Shown here piece by piece: positions 1 to 12,056 of a DNA stretch of 64,000 nt. Both the position numbers and the translations under genes were made by a program. The notes below the pieces were generated by a model. That model was not told where the DNA came from, ran no database searches, and saw only the letters and a program-made list of their open reading frames with translations. The stretch covers positions 62,001-126,000 of the forward strand of contig NZ_JAPFRE010000025.1 in NCBI RefSeq assembly GCF_026183735.1. Reading direction: 5' to 3'. Positions within the stretch are counted from its first letter, which is position 1. Every line of letters starts with the position of its first letter. Origin of the DNA: Alteromonas sp. ASW11-130 (GTDB lineage: Bacteria > Pseudomonadota > Gammaproteobacteria > Enterobacterales > Alteromonadaceae).

Positions 1-270
1 ACGATGACCCATTTGCTTACGTGAGTGCTTACGGCGACGGAATTTAACTATCTTAATCTTCTCGCCACGACCGTGAGTTACCACTTCAGCAGTCACTTTA
101 CCTTTAGCAACGAAAGGCGTGCCAATTTTAACGTTATCACCGTTGCTAATCATTAATACTTCACCGAACTCAACACTTTCACCAGGTGCGACTTCGATTT
201 TTTCTAAACGAACGGTCTGGCCTTCAGCCACACGGTGCTGTTTACCGCCACTTTGGAAAACCGCGTACAT
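1..270 (-). CDS. rplU: 50S ribosomal protein L21 (3' end outside window)
   Basis: Large-subunit ribosomal protein that binds 23S rRNA. The reverse strand reads [18 protein letters not shown] and continues through [12 protein letters not shown] to [15 protein letters not shown], the standard L21 sequence with its basic C-terminal rRNA-binding part. Ninety codons are visible and the family is about 103 residues long, so only the last residues are cut off by the window edge. The gene is divergent from ispB, the usual gammaproteobacterial rplU/ispB arrangement, with rpmA and obgE expected beyond the edge. A good sigma-70 promoter lies 54-82 bases upstream of the start. Identification is secure. 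Confidence 0.96.
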   Translation of the reverse strand, partial: MYAVFQSGGKQHRVAEGQTVRLEKIEVAPGESVEFGEVLMISNGDNVKIGTPFVAKGKVTAEVVTHGRGEKIKIVKFRRRKHSRKQMGHR

Positions 271-323
271 ATCTAACTCCGCTCTGCGTCTCTGACGCTT
301 TCAATTCAAAAAACAGGGCGCGA

Positions 324-352
324 ATTGTACGTGAAACATCCCCCGATCACAA
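324..352 (-). promoter_or_regulatory. Sigma-70 promoter for rplU
   Basis: On the minus strand TTGTGA (347-352) is followed after exactly 17 bases by TACAAT (324-329). This puts the transcription start near 317 and gives a leader of about 47 bases before the rplU ATG. Spacing and both hexamers fit a housekeeping promoter. Not tested experimentally. Confidence 0.55.
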
Positions 353-666
353 CCCCACATTTGAGAAAATTAGATTATTTTTCGCACATTACCCGGAATG
401 CGTGACTAGCGTAACTTTCAGCGCAATTTTTACATCTCAATATAACCCCAGTTTGGGTCATATTTTACTTGCATATCTACTTCACAACATACTAAGCCTC
501 TCATTATGTTCAAATAAGTTGGACTCCTGGTAAAACGAAGACTGAATTTTGACAACTGAAGATATTGTTAGGGTAAAGACGTCAATTTTTACGTTTATCC
601 GCTGGATACACATATTAATTCAGGTACAATCCACACAAACGAAACCATCTGCCAATACAGAGACAC
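353..666. other. rplU-ispB divergent intergenic region
   Basis: Non-coding region feeding ispB on the plus strand. A TTGACA hexamer is present at 549-554 and a TACAAT hexamer at 625-630, but neither has a well-spaced partner, so I do not assign an ispB promoter. No RNA gene or repeat was recognised. A 115-codon open frame crosses here but overlaps rplU antisense and has no protein-like composition. Confidence 0.5.
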
Positions 667-1641
667 ATGGATATAGATCAAATACGATCCCTGGCTTCAG
701 ATGACATGGATGCTGTCAATGCAATCATTCAGCAACAAGTGGATTCAGATGTTGCGCTAATTAACCAGCTGGGCTTTTACATTGTAAACAGCGGCGGTAA
801 AAGATTACGCCCTCTGCTGTGCGTGCTGGCCGCTAGAGCTATGCAAATTCAATCTTCGGACCATCACACGCTTGCTGCGATAATTGAGTTTATTCACACC
901 GCCACTCTTTTGCACGATGACGTGGTAGATGAATCTACATTACGTAGGGGGCGAGAAACCGCTAATGCCATTTTTGGCAATCAAGCTAGTGTGTTGGTTG
1001 GCGATTTCCTTTATACCCGCTCATTTCAGATGATGGTGAGTTTGCAGCGTATGCGCGTAATGGAGATCCTTTCAGAAGCAACCAATCAAATTGCGGAAGG
1101 TGAAGTTTTGCAGCTAATGAATTGCAATGATCCTGAGACGACTGAAAAACGCTATTTTGATGTAATTTATGGAAAAACGGCGCGTTTATTTGAGGCGGCT
1201 ACACAATTAGCCGCAGTCATTACTGATAAAGAGCCTGAAATTGAGAAAGCGATGCAAGCCTATGGCAAGCATCTAGGTACTGCTTTTCAGTTAGTCGATG
1301 ATATTTTAGATTATCAAGCCGACGCGAACGAAATGGGCAAAAACGCAGGAGATGATTTAGCAGAAGGCAAACCTACGTTACCTCTTTTGTATGCAATGTG
1401 GCACGCAGAACAAGCGGATGATCGTGAATTGATCAGAGAAGCGATTGAGCAATCCAACGGGCTCCCTCACCTGGCTAAAATTCAGTCAATCATGAACGCT
1501 ACGGGCGCACTTGACTACACCAAACAATGCGCGGATAAAGAAGCAGAATTAGCTATCGCCAGTCTATCTTGCGTACAGGATTCTGAGTATAAAGAGGCGT
1601 TAATTTCGTTGGCAAAACTTTCGGTGGAACGCTCTTCATAA
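667..1641 (+). CDS. ispB: Octaprenyl diphosphate synthase
   Basis: Trans-prenyltransferase that extends farnesyl diphosphate with isopentenyl diphosphate to make the octaprenyl side chain of ubiquinone and menaquinone. The 324-residue protein has both aspartate-rich motifs: DDVVD at 84-88 followed by RRGRE, and DDILD at 211-215. These bind Mg2+ and the diphosphates. GGKRLRP near residue 43 is the conserved substrate-binding segment. Length matches E. coli IspB (323). It is monocistronic and divergent from rplU. It supplies the tail substrate for the ubiquinone pathway whose later genes (ubiE, ubiJ, ubiB) lie about 12 kb away in this window. Confidence 0.95.
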   Translation: MDIDQIRSLASDDMDAVNAIIQQQVDSDVALINQLGFYIVNSGGKRLRPLLCVLAARAMQIQSSDHHTLAAIIEFIHTATLLHDDVVDESTLRRGRETANAIFGNQASVLVGDFLYTRSFQMMVSLQRMRVMEILSEATNQIAEGEVLQLMNCNDPETTEKRYFDVIYGKTARLFEAATQLAAVITDKEPEIEKAMQAYGKHLGTAFQLVDDILDYQADANEMGKNAGDDLAEGKPTLPLLYAMWHAEQADDRELIREAIEQSNGLPHLAKIQSIMNATGALDYTKQCADKEAELAIASLSCVQDSEYKEALISLAKLSVERSS

Positions 1642-2124
1642 GCAAGGTTAGATGTAGTTGTCTAATTTTCGGACCGAGAAAGCTAATTTAAAATCAGGAT
1701 CCCCTTTTCTGGCTGGATCCCACGCTTTCTAACTTTAGTCTGTTAAGCAATTGCTTGATAAGAAAGCATACAAACTCTAAAAGTCTTTAAGATAATCAGC
1801 TCTACCGAATGTTTGCGGTGTTGTTAATCCTTCTTAATGAAACGTGATCCGAGCGCAATAAAGATAACCTAAGTTTGCCACTTCACTGTGCTTTTCGAAA
1901 CACGGCAAGCCCTTTGACAAACCTCTGCGCGCAAATAAATGGTCCTTATAATGACATGTCCTTAGCACGAACCACTCTGAATGCCATAAAGCGCTGTCAC
2001 ACTTCATTAGCTAGCCAGTACGGTTGTGCCATAGGTAACAAAACGAATAGTGGGTTTAAAGTAGATTTAAACCACCCGCCAAAATGATACTAAACCGTCT
2101 TTTTAAATAGACTTTTCAAGTTGA
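1642..2124. other. Intergenic region between convergent ispB and pepQ
   Basis: No convincing gene. An open frame of 70 codons (1875-2087) starts with TTG, has no ribosome-binding site and is low-complexity in composition, so it is not annotated. GGATCC occurs twice (about 1697 and 1715) and could form a weak 6-bp hairpin, without a T tract. The hairpin at 2053-2073 is listed separately. Confidence 0.5.
2053..2073 (-). terminator. Possible transcription terminator of pepQ
   Basis: GGTTTAAA (2053-2060), loop GTAGA, TTTAAACC (2066-2073) form a perfect 8-bp stem just downstream of the pepQ stop. There is only a short T run after it on the minus strand, so termination strength is doubtful. It could also be an operator-like palindrome. 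Confidence 0.3.
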
Positions 2125-3450
<1,326 letters not shown>

Positions 3451-3540
3451 TCAATATTCAAACAATAATGCTGGCTATCTGCCTGCCATACCAATGAATC
3501 TACCTTATCATGAGCATAGCTGTTGCCGCACCCTTAATCG

Positions 3541-5553
3541 TTATTCTGGCGCTAATTGTAGACCTGTAGCCATCTGTCCTAAACTGTCCCTGGGTACCGC
3601 AGGAATGGATGATGTGGATAACTGAGAAAATATTTCTGAAGGCGTACCTAATTGCTGCTCATAAATATAGCGATACGCCAACACGGCTTTAACATAACCG
3701 CGGGTTTCACGATACGGGATATTTTCAATCCAAACATCAGTAGGAAGTGCCTCGTCGCGAGGAAGCCAATTCAACACCTTCTTCCAACCTGCATTATAAG
3801 ACGCAGATACCAACACCGGGTTATTATCCAACTTATCCATAAGATAACGTAGGTATTGCACACCCAACTGAACGTTTTGATCGGGTTCAATTAAGGCCGC
3901 TCTATTTATCTTTTTATCCACCAAATATTGCGCTGTGCCTGGCATCAACTGCATCAAGCCTGTTGCGCCAGCGGGTGAGACCGCGTCCACCATAAAAGAG
4001 CTTTCTCGCCGTGCGATGGCCATCGCAAACGCTGGCGAAACGTCATAGGTTTGGCCAACCCTGGAAAATTTTGGCGCGAAGGCTAATGGAAAACGCCTTT
4101 TTACATCATCTAAATAACCACTTTGGGTAAAACTGATTATGGCCTGATCGTACCATCCCCACTCACTCGCAAGAACGGCTGCATCCTTGATTTTGGTCGT
4201 ATCTAATTTTGAAATTAAGTAGCGCCACTCTCTTCTGGCATCGATTAACCGTCCCAATTGCAAAAATTCATAGGCTCGTTGTGCCGAAGGACGAGATTCA
4301 ATAGCTTGTATAATGGAGGGGTCAGTGGGTGCTTCCATATGCTTTAGGCTAGCCGGTTTAGCAAGTTGCGCACTTGCCATAAAGCCGTAATAGTGTCTTT
4401 CTGATGCGAGTTCTTCTAAGGTATGTTTACCCATCTCGGGGGCACCTAAATTGGCGAAACTCCGTGCTCGCCAGTACCGAAAGGCATCTTGTTGCTGAAT
4501 TTGAGGGCGACTCAGGTCAATCAATTCCAGCACTTTCTGCCAATTCTGTTTTCGCAGTAAATAAGCCAAATGCCAGCGCTTAACATCTTGCGCTGCACCT
4601 GTCACGTCCGCTCTTTCCAACCACGTAAGGGCGCCAGGCTTATCATCTATAGCCAAGCTAAGTGCAATAGCGCGGTGAATATCCGCCCATTGAGCTTCGG
4701 AAATCTTGAGTTTTGATTGCCACTGGTAATACCCCTTTACTGCCTGATCTGGATCTTTCCATGCAAGCCGTTCCAGCCCATGCGCGAGGATGCGCGATTC
4801 AATTTCGATTTCAGCCAATGGGAAATTAAACGGCTTCATGACCTGTGTAGGATCGTTGCGTACCTTAAGCCACAACTGACCCAGATATTGACGCTCAGGT
4901 GGCAGACTGCGTTGTAAGTAAGAAACCAAACGAGAATTACCAGATAAGGCCGCGCGTTCGATTCGTTTTAGTAGTCGAGCGTCAGTTAAGTGTCCTTGTT
5001 CTTCCCATCGTTTGAACACAGGATTGCAGGAGTCGGGTTGCGAATGTGCACTTAGCCAAAGATCATCTACCTTGTCCAACCAATAATCGGGGTTAGAAGC
5101 TTCAGCGAGTTGATATTGCAGATAATGGCAGGTTATCTCCGCGCCCATGTTATCTCGATAGCTGGCTAAAAAAGCTGACATCTGTTTATTATCTGCAAGA
5201 TAGCGCAGCCACTTCGCTCTGAGTGAATACACCATAGGATGGCCGTCGTAAGCCATTAAGAAAGATTCGATTGCTCTGCGGTTGGCAATAGTTACATTTC
5301 TAAATAGACGCTGGCGTACTAAATAGGGATAGAGGGGATAGGACTGTAGCGCAGCCATATCACTGTCAACTTTATATAACTGACTAACCGGCAAGGTTTG
5401 TATGGTTCTTTCAGTTTCAAGATATAAGGTACGCTGCGCTTGCATAGCGTCATTTTTCGGTAACAGGGGATTAGCCATAACTGCGGGTACCGCGAACAGC
5501 AACCAACCGCTTAACCAACCAAGTAGACGAGAAGAACCAAACTTTACTACCAT
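3541..5553 (-). CDS. slt: Soluble lytic murein transglycosylase
   Basis: Periplasmic exo-lytic transglycosylase that cleaves peptidoglycan glycan strands to 1,6-anhydromuropeptides for recycling. The 670-residue precursor (E. coli Slt70 precursor is 645) starts with a signal peptide (GWLSGWLLFAVPAVMANP, cleavage probably after AMA-type ANP). A long alpha-helical U-shaped domain follows, and the C-terminal SLT domain carries ARRESSFMVDAVSPAGATG and GLMQLMPGTA, with the Glu of RRESS as catalytic acid. The C-terminal AYRYIYE segment is typical. It is divergent from fadBA and upstream of pepQ. Start chosen at the ATG that gives an intact signal peptide. Confidence 0.93.
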   Translation of the reverse strand: MVVKFGSSRLLGWLSGWLLFAVPAVMANPLLPKNDAMQAQRTLYLETERTIQTLPVSQLYKVDSDMAALQSYPLYPYLVRQRLFRNVTIANRRAIESFLMAYDGHPMVYSLRAKWLRYLADNKQMSAFLASYRDNMGAEITCHYLQYQLAEASNPDYWLDKVDDLWLSAHSQPDSCNPVFKRWEEQGHLTDARLLKRIERAALSGNSRLVSYLQRSLPPERQYLGQLWLKVRNDPTQVMKPFNFPLAEIEIESRILAHGLERLAWKDPDQAVKGYYQWQSKLKISEAQWADIHRAIALSLAIDDKPGALTWLERADVTGAAQDVKRWHLAYLLRKQNWQKVLELIDLSRPQIQQQDAFRYWRARSFANLGAPEMGKHTLEELASERHYYGFMASAQLAKPASLKHMEAPTDPSIIQAIESRPSAQRAYEFLQLGRLIDARREWRYLISKLDTTKIKDAAVLASEWGWYDQAIISFTQSGYLDDVKRRFPLAFAPKFSRVGQTYDVSPAFAMAIARRESSFMVDAVSPAGATGLMQLMPGTAQYLVDKKINRAALIEPDQNVQLGVQYLRYLMDKLDNNPVLVSASYNAGWKKVLNWLPRDEALPTDVWIENIPYRETRGYVKAVLAYRYIYEQQLGTPSEIFSQLSTSSIPAVPRDSLGQMATGLQLAPE

Positions 5554-6026
5554 TAGCCATCCTTATTTTTATAACGAAGAATACGCTGCATAAAGCATGC
5601 AGAATCTACAGTGCAATCGACTAATCGAATGCCGATATCTCTTGAGAACATAATCCGTGTGAGTGCACGTATATAAATAAGTAAAGCTGAAAAACCTGAC
5701 ATCCCAGCAGAGCCTAGTTAATTTTTTTATTGTTGTCTCACCGTACTTTTTGGTAATTAATCTTATTTATTTGTACGTGAATGGTTGCGAGGCTAAGCTG
5801 AACAAGTTTATTTTATCGGCTTACTCACTATTATACTGAGAAGATTTTCAATTACGAGCTTGATTTTTGAACGATCGAACACCATAACGAAACGAATTGA
5901 AACGCTTGTTTGAATTTTTGATTGAAATTTTTCGTGGCGTTGTCAAAATCTAGCCACCCTAACCGACAATTTAATTAAAAAGATTAAATTAAGTTTACAT
6001 CCTGGCCCAGGCCAAAGGAGATGATA
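5554..6026. other. slt-fadB divergent intergenic region
   Basis: Regulatory region without a gene. It contains the PsrA-like palindrome at 5899-5912 (separate entry) and an 11-bp palindrome CCTGGCCCAGG at 6001-6011 directly before the fadB ribosome-binding site. I saw no well-spaced sigma-70 hexamers that I would call. Confidence 0.5.
5899..5912 (+). promoter_or_regulatory. PsrA-like operator upstream of fadBA
   Basis: GAAAC-gctt-GTTTG matches the described PsrA consensus (G/C)AAAC-N2-4-GTTT(G/C). PsrA is a TetR-family, fatty-acid-responsive repressor of beta-oxidation genes in several gammaproteobacteria, taking the place of FadR. The site is about 115 bases upstream of the fadB start. Function is inferred from the match only; psrA is not in this window. 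Confidence 0.55.
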
Positions 6027-8177
6027 ATGATATATGAAGGCAAGAGTCTGACAGTTTCTGTTTCAGACGAGGGATTTGCAGAATTAGTCTTCGATGCTGA
6101 AGGTTCTGTAAATAAATTTGACCGCCAAACAGTTCAGGAGCTTGACGAAGCTGCTGCTAAAATGGCCTCCCACGGCGGTATTAAAGGTGTACTCGTACGT
6201 AGTGCAAAGCCTGTATTCATCGTAGGCGCTGACATTACTGAATTTACCGACCTGTTTAGCAAAACAGATGAAGAAATTCTGGCATGGGTGGGCAAAACGT
6301 CGCAGGTATTTGACCACTTTGAAGACCTTCCTTTCCCTTCGATTGCCGCCATTAATGGCTTTGCGTTGGGTGGTGGTTGCGAAATGACGTTGGCATGCGA
6401 TTTACGTGTGGCGGATACAAGTGCGCGTATTGGTCTGCCTGAAGTTAAACTTGGCTTAATGCCTGGCTTTGGTGGCACAGTGCGATTACCTCGTATCATT
6501 GGTTCTGATAACGCGTTAGAGTGGATGACCACAGGTAAAGATCGCGATGGTCAAAAGGCCTTAAACGAAGGAGCGATTGATGCGGTCGTCGCCCCTGAAA
6601 AGCTTCGCGACGCTGCGATGGCTATGCTAAAAGATGCTGCTGAAGGTAAGATTGATTGGAAAGCGCGTCGCCAGGCAAAAACATCCCCCCTTAAGCTAAA
6701 CAAAAATGAAGCCATGATGAGCTTCTCCACCGCACAAGCTGTTGTTGCTGCACAGGCGGGCAAACATTATCCTGCGCCACACATGATGGTAGAAACGGTC
6801 AAAAATGCGTCAAGCAAGGACCGGGCGGGCGCGCTTAAGCTGGAAAACGAAGGCTTTGTGAAGCTAGCTAAAACCGACGCAGCTCAAGCGCAAATCGGTA
6901 TTTTCCTGGCTGACCAGTTAGTCAAAAGCAAAGGTAAAAAGCGCGCGAAAGCGGCTAAACAAGAAGTCAAAATGAATGCTGTGCTGGGTGCGGGCATCAT
7001 GGGTGGCGGTATTGCTTATCAAAGTGCCGCTAAAGGTATCCCTGTGGTGATGAAAGATATCAAACAGGATGCGCTGGATTTAGGCTTATCAGAAGCATCG
7101 AAAATCCTTAACAAAGGCATGGAAAAAGGCAAAGTCACACCAAAGAAAATGGCGTCGACGCTCAACGCGATTACCCCTACCCTTGAATATTCAGCAATGA
7201 AAGATGCTGATATGGTAATTGAAGCCGTAGTGGAAAATGCCAAGATCAAAGCGTCAGTATTGAAAGAAACAGAAGCCGCTGTTAGCGATGACACAATCAT
7301 TTGCTCGAACACATCGACCATTTCGATTAATCAGTTGGCGCAAAGCCTAGATAAGCCTGAGCGCTTCTGTGGAATGCACTTTTTCAACCCGGTTCACAGA
7401 ATGCCATTAGTTGAAATCATTCGGGGCAAAGATACCTCTGAAGATACAATTAATGCTGTGGTTGCTACGACGATGAAGATGGGTAAAACCCCCATTGTAG
7501 TGAACGATTGTCCCGGCTTCTTAGTGAACCGAGTGCTGTTCCCTTACTTTGCTGGTTTCAGCAAGCTTATGTTGGACGGCGCCGATTTCGTCGCCGTAGA
7601 TAAGGTAATGGAAAAAGATTTTGGTTGGCCTATGGGGCCGGCTTATCTGTTAGATGTAGTAGGTATCGATACCGCTGATCACGCGTCTAGTGTTATGGCG
7701 GAAGGTATCCCAGAACGCATGCAGAAAATCGATAACGATCCGGTTACCATACAATATCGCGCCGAACGTCTGGGTCAGAAAAACCAAAAAGGTTTCTATA
7801 ACTATGGCAGTGACAAGCGTGGCAGACCGACTAAGGCCGCCGCCGATGAAGCGTATACATTAATGGCTGGCCATGTTAGCGAACGTCGTGATTTCGATAA
7901 AGATGAGATCATTGCTCGTTTGATGGTTCCTATGGCTAACGAGGCAATTCGTTGCTTAGAAGAAGGCATTGTGGATAGCGCCGCAGAGGCCGATATGGCT
8001 CTTCTGTATGGCCTTGGTTTCCCCCCTTTCCGCGGTGGTATTTTCCGTTGGATTGAAACCATTGGATTAGACAAGTTCGTTGAACTAGCTGACAAATATG
8101 CTGAACTTGGACCAATCTATCAAGTAACTGACGGTGTCCGCGAAATGGCGGCCAACCGCAAATCTTACTTCGCTTAA
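6027..8177 (+). CDS. fadB: Fatty acid oxidation complex subunit alpha FadB
   Basis: Multifunctional beta-oxidation enzyme: enoyl-CoA hydratase/isomerase in the N-terminal third and L-3-hydroxyacyl-CoA dehydrogenase behind it, forming a complex with FadA. Visible motifs are [16 protein letters not shown] (hydratase catalytic Glu), [14 protein letters not shown] (second Glu), the Rossmann loop [14 protein letters not shown] near residue 320, and [16 protein letters not shown] with the dehydrogenase His. The ATG at 6027 is preferred over 6021 because AGGAG (6016-6020) touches the first ATG but is 6 bases from the second, and MIYEGKS aligns with E. coli FadB (MLYKGD). 716 residues. It is followed by fadA after 18 bases, as one operon. 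Confidence 0.96.
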   Translation: MIYEGKSLTVSVSDEGFAELVFDAEGSVNKFDRQTVQELDEAAAKMASHGGIKGVLVRSAKPVFIVGADITEFTDLFSKTDEEILAWVGKTSQVFDHFEDLPFPSIAAINGFALGGGCEMTLACDLRVADTSARIGLPEVKLGLMPGFGGTVRLPRIIGSDNALEWMTTGKDRDGQKALNEGAIDAVVAPEKLRDAAMAMLKDAAEGKIDWKARRQAKTSPLKLNKNEAMMSFSTAQAVVAAQAGKHYPAPHMMVETVKNASSKDRAGALKLENEGFVKLAKTDAAQAQIGIFLADQLVKSKGKKRAKAAKQEVKMNAVLGAGIMGGGIAYQSAAKGIPVVMKDIKQDALDLGLSEASKILNKGMEKGKVTPKKMASTLNAITPTLEYSAMKDADMVIEAVVENAKIKASVLKETEAAVSDDTIICSNTSTISINQLAQSLDKPERFCGMHFFNPVHRMPLVEIIRGKDTSEDTINAVVATTMKMGKTPIVVNDCPGFLVNRVLFPYFAGFSKLMLDGADFVAVDKVMEKDFGWPMGPAYLLDVVGIDTADHASSVMAEGIPERMQKIDNDPVTIQYRAERLGQKNQKGFYNYGSDKRGRPTKAAADEAYTLMAGHVSERRDFDKDEIIARLMVPMANEAIRCLEEGIVDSAAEADMALLYGLGFPPFRGGIFRWIETIGLDKFVELADKYAELGPIYQVTDGVREMAANRKSYFA

Positions 8178-9359
<1,182 letters not shown>

Positions 9360-9429
9360 GCAGGAAAAGTCAGTCTGGAGGCGGAGTAAGTTGTAACACT
9401 AGCTACTCCCTTGATTGAACAATTTCAAG

Positions 9430-9453
9430 CCCCGCACTCGCGGGGTTTGTTTT
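9430..9453 (+). terminator. Rho-independent terminator of fadBA
   Basis: CCCCGC (9430-9435), loop ACTC, GCGGGG (9440-9445), then TTTGTTTT. Short GC-rich stem plus T tract, 71 bases after the fadA stop. Confidence 0.85.
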
Positions 9454-9581
9454 ACCTGTATGAGTGTTCACTACCTTAGAGAAGTTATATTCAATTTAGC
9501 GCTATGCACTGTTTAGCGATCCTGTTAGTGCCATAAATACTCGTTGCAATAAAAATGATTTCTCTATCGATTTCATCATAT

Positions 9582-10055
9582 TTAAAGGTGATTAAGGGGT
9601 ATAGCGGTCGCGTACTTAATTTGTTCCATTGCAAAACTTGATGTCACATCGTTGAGGTCTATTCCGTTGACCAGGCGCTTATAAAAGTGATCAAAACTCA
9701 CCATGTCTTTTACCATAACTTTGAGCAAGTAATCATATTCACCCGACATACGATAGAACTCGACCACTTCGTCAAAACCCGATGCGTGTTGAGCAAATTT
9801 ATCCAACCAATTGCCGTCGTGACGTGCCGCCTTGACCTGTACGAAAACAGTCATCGACAGCCCTAACTTTTGCGCATCGAGCAATCCTACACGTTTCGTA
9901 ATATAGCCTGTTTCTTGCAAACGCTGGATTCTGCGCCAGCACGGCGTTTGGGATAAACCTACCGTTTCTGATATGTCAGCAACAGACCGCTCTGAATTAT
10001 CCTGAATAAGAGCCAGGATTTCTTTATCTATTCTGTCTATAGAATTATTTTTCAT
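9582..10055 (-). CDS. Lrp/AsnC family regulator, DecR-like
   Basis: Transcription regulator of 157 residues: N-terminal winged HTH (IDKEILALIQ ... SQTPCWRRIQRL) and C-terminal RAM/AsnC effector domain (MSGEYDYLLKVMVKDM). The C-terminal segment DVTSSFAMEQIKYAT and the TPCWRRI recognition helix are close to E. coli DecR (YbaO), a cysteine-responsive activator of cysteine detoxification. The gene is divergent from a cysteine-synthase-like gene with 147 bases between starts, which suggests a local regulator of sulfur amino acid metabolism. The family is certain. The DecR-like role is inferred from recalled similarity and the neighbour. Confidence 0.85.
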   Translation of the reverse strand: MKNNSIDRIDKEILALIQDNSERSVADISETVGLSQTPCWRRIQRLQETGYITKRVGLLDAQKLGLSMTVFVQVKAARHDGNWLDKFAQHASGFDEVVEFYRMSGEYDYLLKVMVKDMVSFDHFYKRLVNGIDLNDVTSSFAMEQIKYATAIPLNHL

Positions 10056-10202
10056 TTTTTGTTTCTATATTAAATAATAATTCTACACTATTTTAGTTAG
10101 GTATATATATTTAGCAATTATTGCTCGTATTGAAATGGCACTATTAGATATCGGTGAGAAGTAATAAGTAATAAGTAACCAATAGCTAGGCGGGGATAAC
10201 TA

Positions 10203-11174
10203 ATGTTTGATTGTGCTCCATCAAGTACAAAACGTGTGAACAATAAGAACAATATTTATAACGATATTACGGAAACTATTGGCAAAACACCGCTGGTGCG
10301 AATGAGTAAGTTGAAAACACAGCTTAAAACTCAAGCTGATCTGCTAGCCAAAATAGAGTTTTTTAATCCCGCTGGCTCTATTAAAGACCGTCCCGCATTA
10401 GCGATGATCAAAAATCTTATAACTTCACCACACTTTACCCCTAAAACGGAAATTATTGAGGCATCATCGGGTAATAATGGTGTGGCTTGTGCCTGGCTTT
10501 GCGCAATGCATAATATTCCCATTACCATTGTTATCCCTGAACATATGTCGATTGAACGACAAAAGCTAATTAAACATTTTGGCGGAAACGTATTAACTAC
10601 GCCCAAAGCGAAAGGAACCAAAGGTGCAATCGATAAAGCCAAAGCGTTGGTAGCTGCTAACCCTAACGCCATAAGCCTAGATCAATTCGGCAACCATGCA
10701 AACCCGCAAGCACACAGCGAGTCTACCGCCGAGGAGATTTGGCAAGACAGTGGGGGAAGTATTGATGTGCTGGTTTGTGGCGTAGGTACTGGCGGAACCT
10801 TGACCGGGGTGGCGCGAAAACTGAAAGAGTATAAACCTTCGACCAAAATAGTGGCGGTTGAACCGGCGAGTTGTCCAATATTAAGTTCTGGCAGAGGTGG
10901 TGTGCATAACATACAAGGACTCAGCTCAGGGCATGTACCCGAGATTCTGGATACCCGTCTTATCAACAAAATTATAATCGTGAGAGATGACGATGCCATC
11001 GCCGCAGCGCGGAAAATTGCGCGACTGGAGGGGTTAGCGGTCGGCATTTCCTCAGGCGCAACATTGCATGCAGCTGCTGAGCTTGTGAGGCACGATGATT
11101 ACAGTACTAAAACCATTGTAGTGATACTGGCTGATGGTGCTGAGCGCTACTTTTCTACACCACTTTTTGACTAG
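10203..11174 (+). CDS. Cysteine synthase-like PLP-dependent enzyme
   Basis: Fold-type II PLP enzyme of the cysteine synthase/cystathionine beta-synthase family, 323 residues. Motifs: TIGKTPLVRM near the N-terminus; FNPAGSIKDRPA with the Schiff-base lysine; EASSGNNGVA for substrate carboxylate binding (usually TSGNTG in CysK); GVGTGGTLTGVAR for the PLP phosphate; and a C-terminal DGAERYFST. The divergence of the TSGNTG loop and the absence of a cysE or transporter neighbour mean the real substrate could be O-acetylserine, O-phosphoserine or another beta-substituted alanine, or the reverse reaction (cysteine breakdown). A divergent DecR-like regulator favours a role in cysteine homeostasis. The first ATG has a plausible GGGG ribosome-binding site. 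Confidence 0.82.
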   Translation: MFDCAPSSTKRVNNKNNIYNDITETIGKTPLVRMSKLKTQLKTQADLLAKIEFFNPAGSIKDRPALAMIKNLITSPHFTPKTEIIEASSGNNGVACAWLCAMHNIPITIVIPEHMSIERQKLIKHFGGNVLTTPKAKGTKGAIDKAKALVAANPNAISLDQFGNHANPQAHSESTAEEIWQDSGGSIDVLVCGVGTGGTLTGVARKLKEYKPSTKIVAVEPASCPILSSGRGGVHNIQGLSSGHVPEILDTRLINKIIIVRDDDAIAAARKIARLEGLAVGISSGATLHAAAELVRHDDYSTKTIVVILADGAERYFSTPLFD

Positions 11175-11185
11175 CGTTCGCGGTA

Positions 11186-11836
11186 CTAGGGTGTAACTTT
11201 TGTTTCAAGCCACCAGGGCACCCCAAAATCGACATTGGCGGGGTCGATTTCAAACGAATAAGGGGGCTCAAGCGCCTCCCAAAACACCGCCCGATAGCGA
11301 TCTTCAAATATTTTAAGCTTTCCAGCCTTTTGGTGATTTTTAAGTAAGGTTTCGTAAGCCCCTACCGGAAACTGTGGGTTGTTCTGTTTAAATATTACGA
11401 CACCGCCAAACTTTTCATATAGCGCTTTATTTATTTGCCAGTGCCTGACCTGTCTTTCTGCTATGGCGTTAATTTTTTCATCATATAATTCGGTATCTGT
11501 ATCATCAAACTCGTCTACTATCTGTGACTTAAATCGTTCAATAAAAGCCGTTTTTAATTTATTATCAGTTTTTAAACGCTGTCTGTTGGCAAAATCTTCT
11601 AACACACCTTCAATCAGCGTTTCAGCGAACTGGCTATGTAAATACTGTATTAGCGCCATTTCTTTACTCGCTGAATTCATTCTCGCAATTTGGCTTAGGG
11701 TTTTACTGTCTGGCATGAGAGCAGATTCATAGATAGGCTTACCATAAAGTTCAGCGATGGGTTTTTCTTGTGCAAATGCGCTAATGCTGCTTATCAGAAA
11801 GAATATAAGCAGCGTATGCAACCACTTGTGAATCAT
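11186..11836 (-). CDS. Secreted protein of unknown function
   Basis: A 216-residue protein with a clear signal peptide (TLLIFFLISSISAFAQE, cut after AFA) and no further membrane segment, so probably periplasmic. The mature part is helical and charged, with EKPIAELYGKPIYESALM at the start and a Trp-rich end (GVPWWLETKV). The helical N-terminal organisation vaguely recalls SurA-type chaperones, but I see no parvulin domain. It is convergent with the cysteine-synthase-like gene, only 11 bases apart. I do not recognise the family. Confidence 0.7.
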   Translation of the reverse strand: MIHKWLHTLLIFFLISSISAFAQEKPIAELYGKPIYESALMPDSKTLSQIARMNSASKEMALIQYLHSQFAETLIEGVLEDFANRQRLKTDNKLKTAFIERFKSQIVDEFDDTDTELYDEKINAIAERQVRHWQINKALYEKFGGVVIFKQNNPQFPVGAYETLLKNHQKAGKLKIFEDRYRAVFWEALEPPYSFEIDPANVDFGVPWWLETKVTP

Positions 11837-12013
11837 GAAAATACGTCCCCAGAAAAGATCACTCTCATCCTTGTAACAAAACTGATGTTACCTAAAAATG
11901 GCTGAAAAACTCAGCAGAGATGAAAACATTGCTTGTGTATGCACACCATCATACGAAGGCGATGAGCATAAGCAAGTAAATTTTGTGAACTACGTATGGA
12001 AAAAAGGAAAGGA

Positions 12014-12047
12014 AGAGAAAGAAAGCAGCGGTAAGAATTACCACTGC
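12014..12047 (-). terminator. Terminator of the cold-shock gene
   Basis: On the minus strand GCAGTGGTAA, loop TTC, TTACCGCTGC (12025-12047; 10 bp with one G-T pair) is followed by a T-rich run. It starts 9 bases after the csp stop codon. Confidence 0.7.
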
Positions 12048-12056
12048 CTAATAGAA

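Noticed and set aside
186-533. 115-codon plus-strand open frame across the rplU start
   Set aside because: Antisense to rplU and its promoter, no ribosome-binding site, no recognisable protein character.
1875-2087. 70-codon open frame between ispB and pepQ
   Set aside because: TTG start without ribosome-binding site; composition does not look like a protein; no family resemblance.
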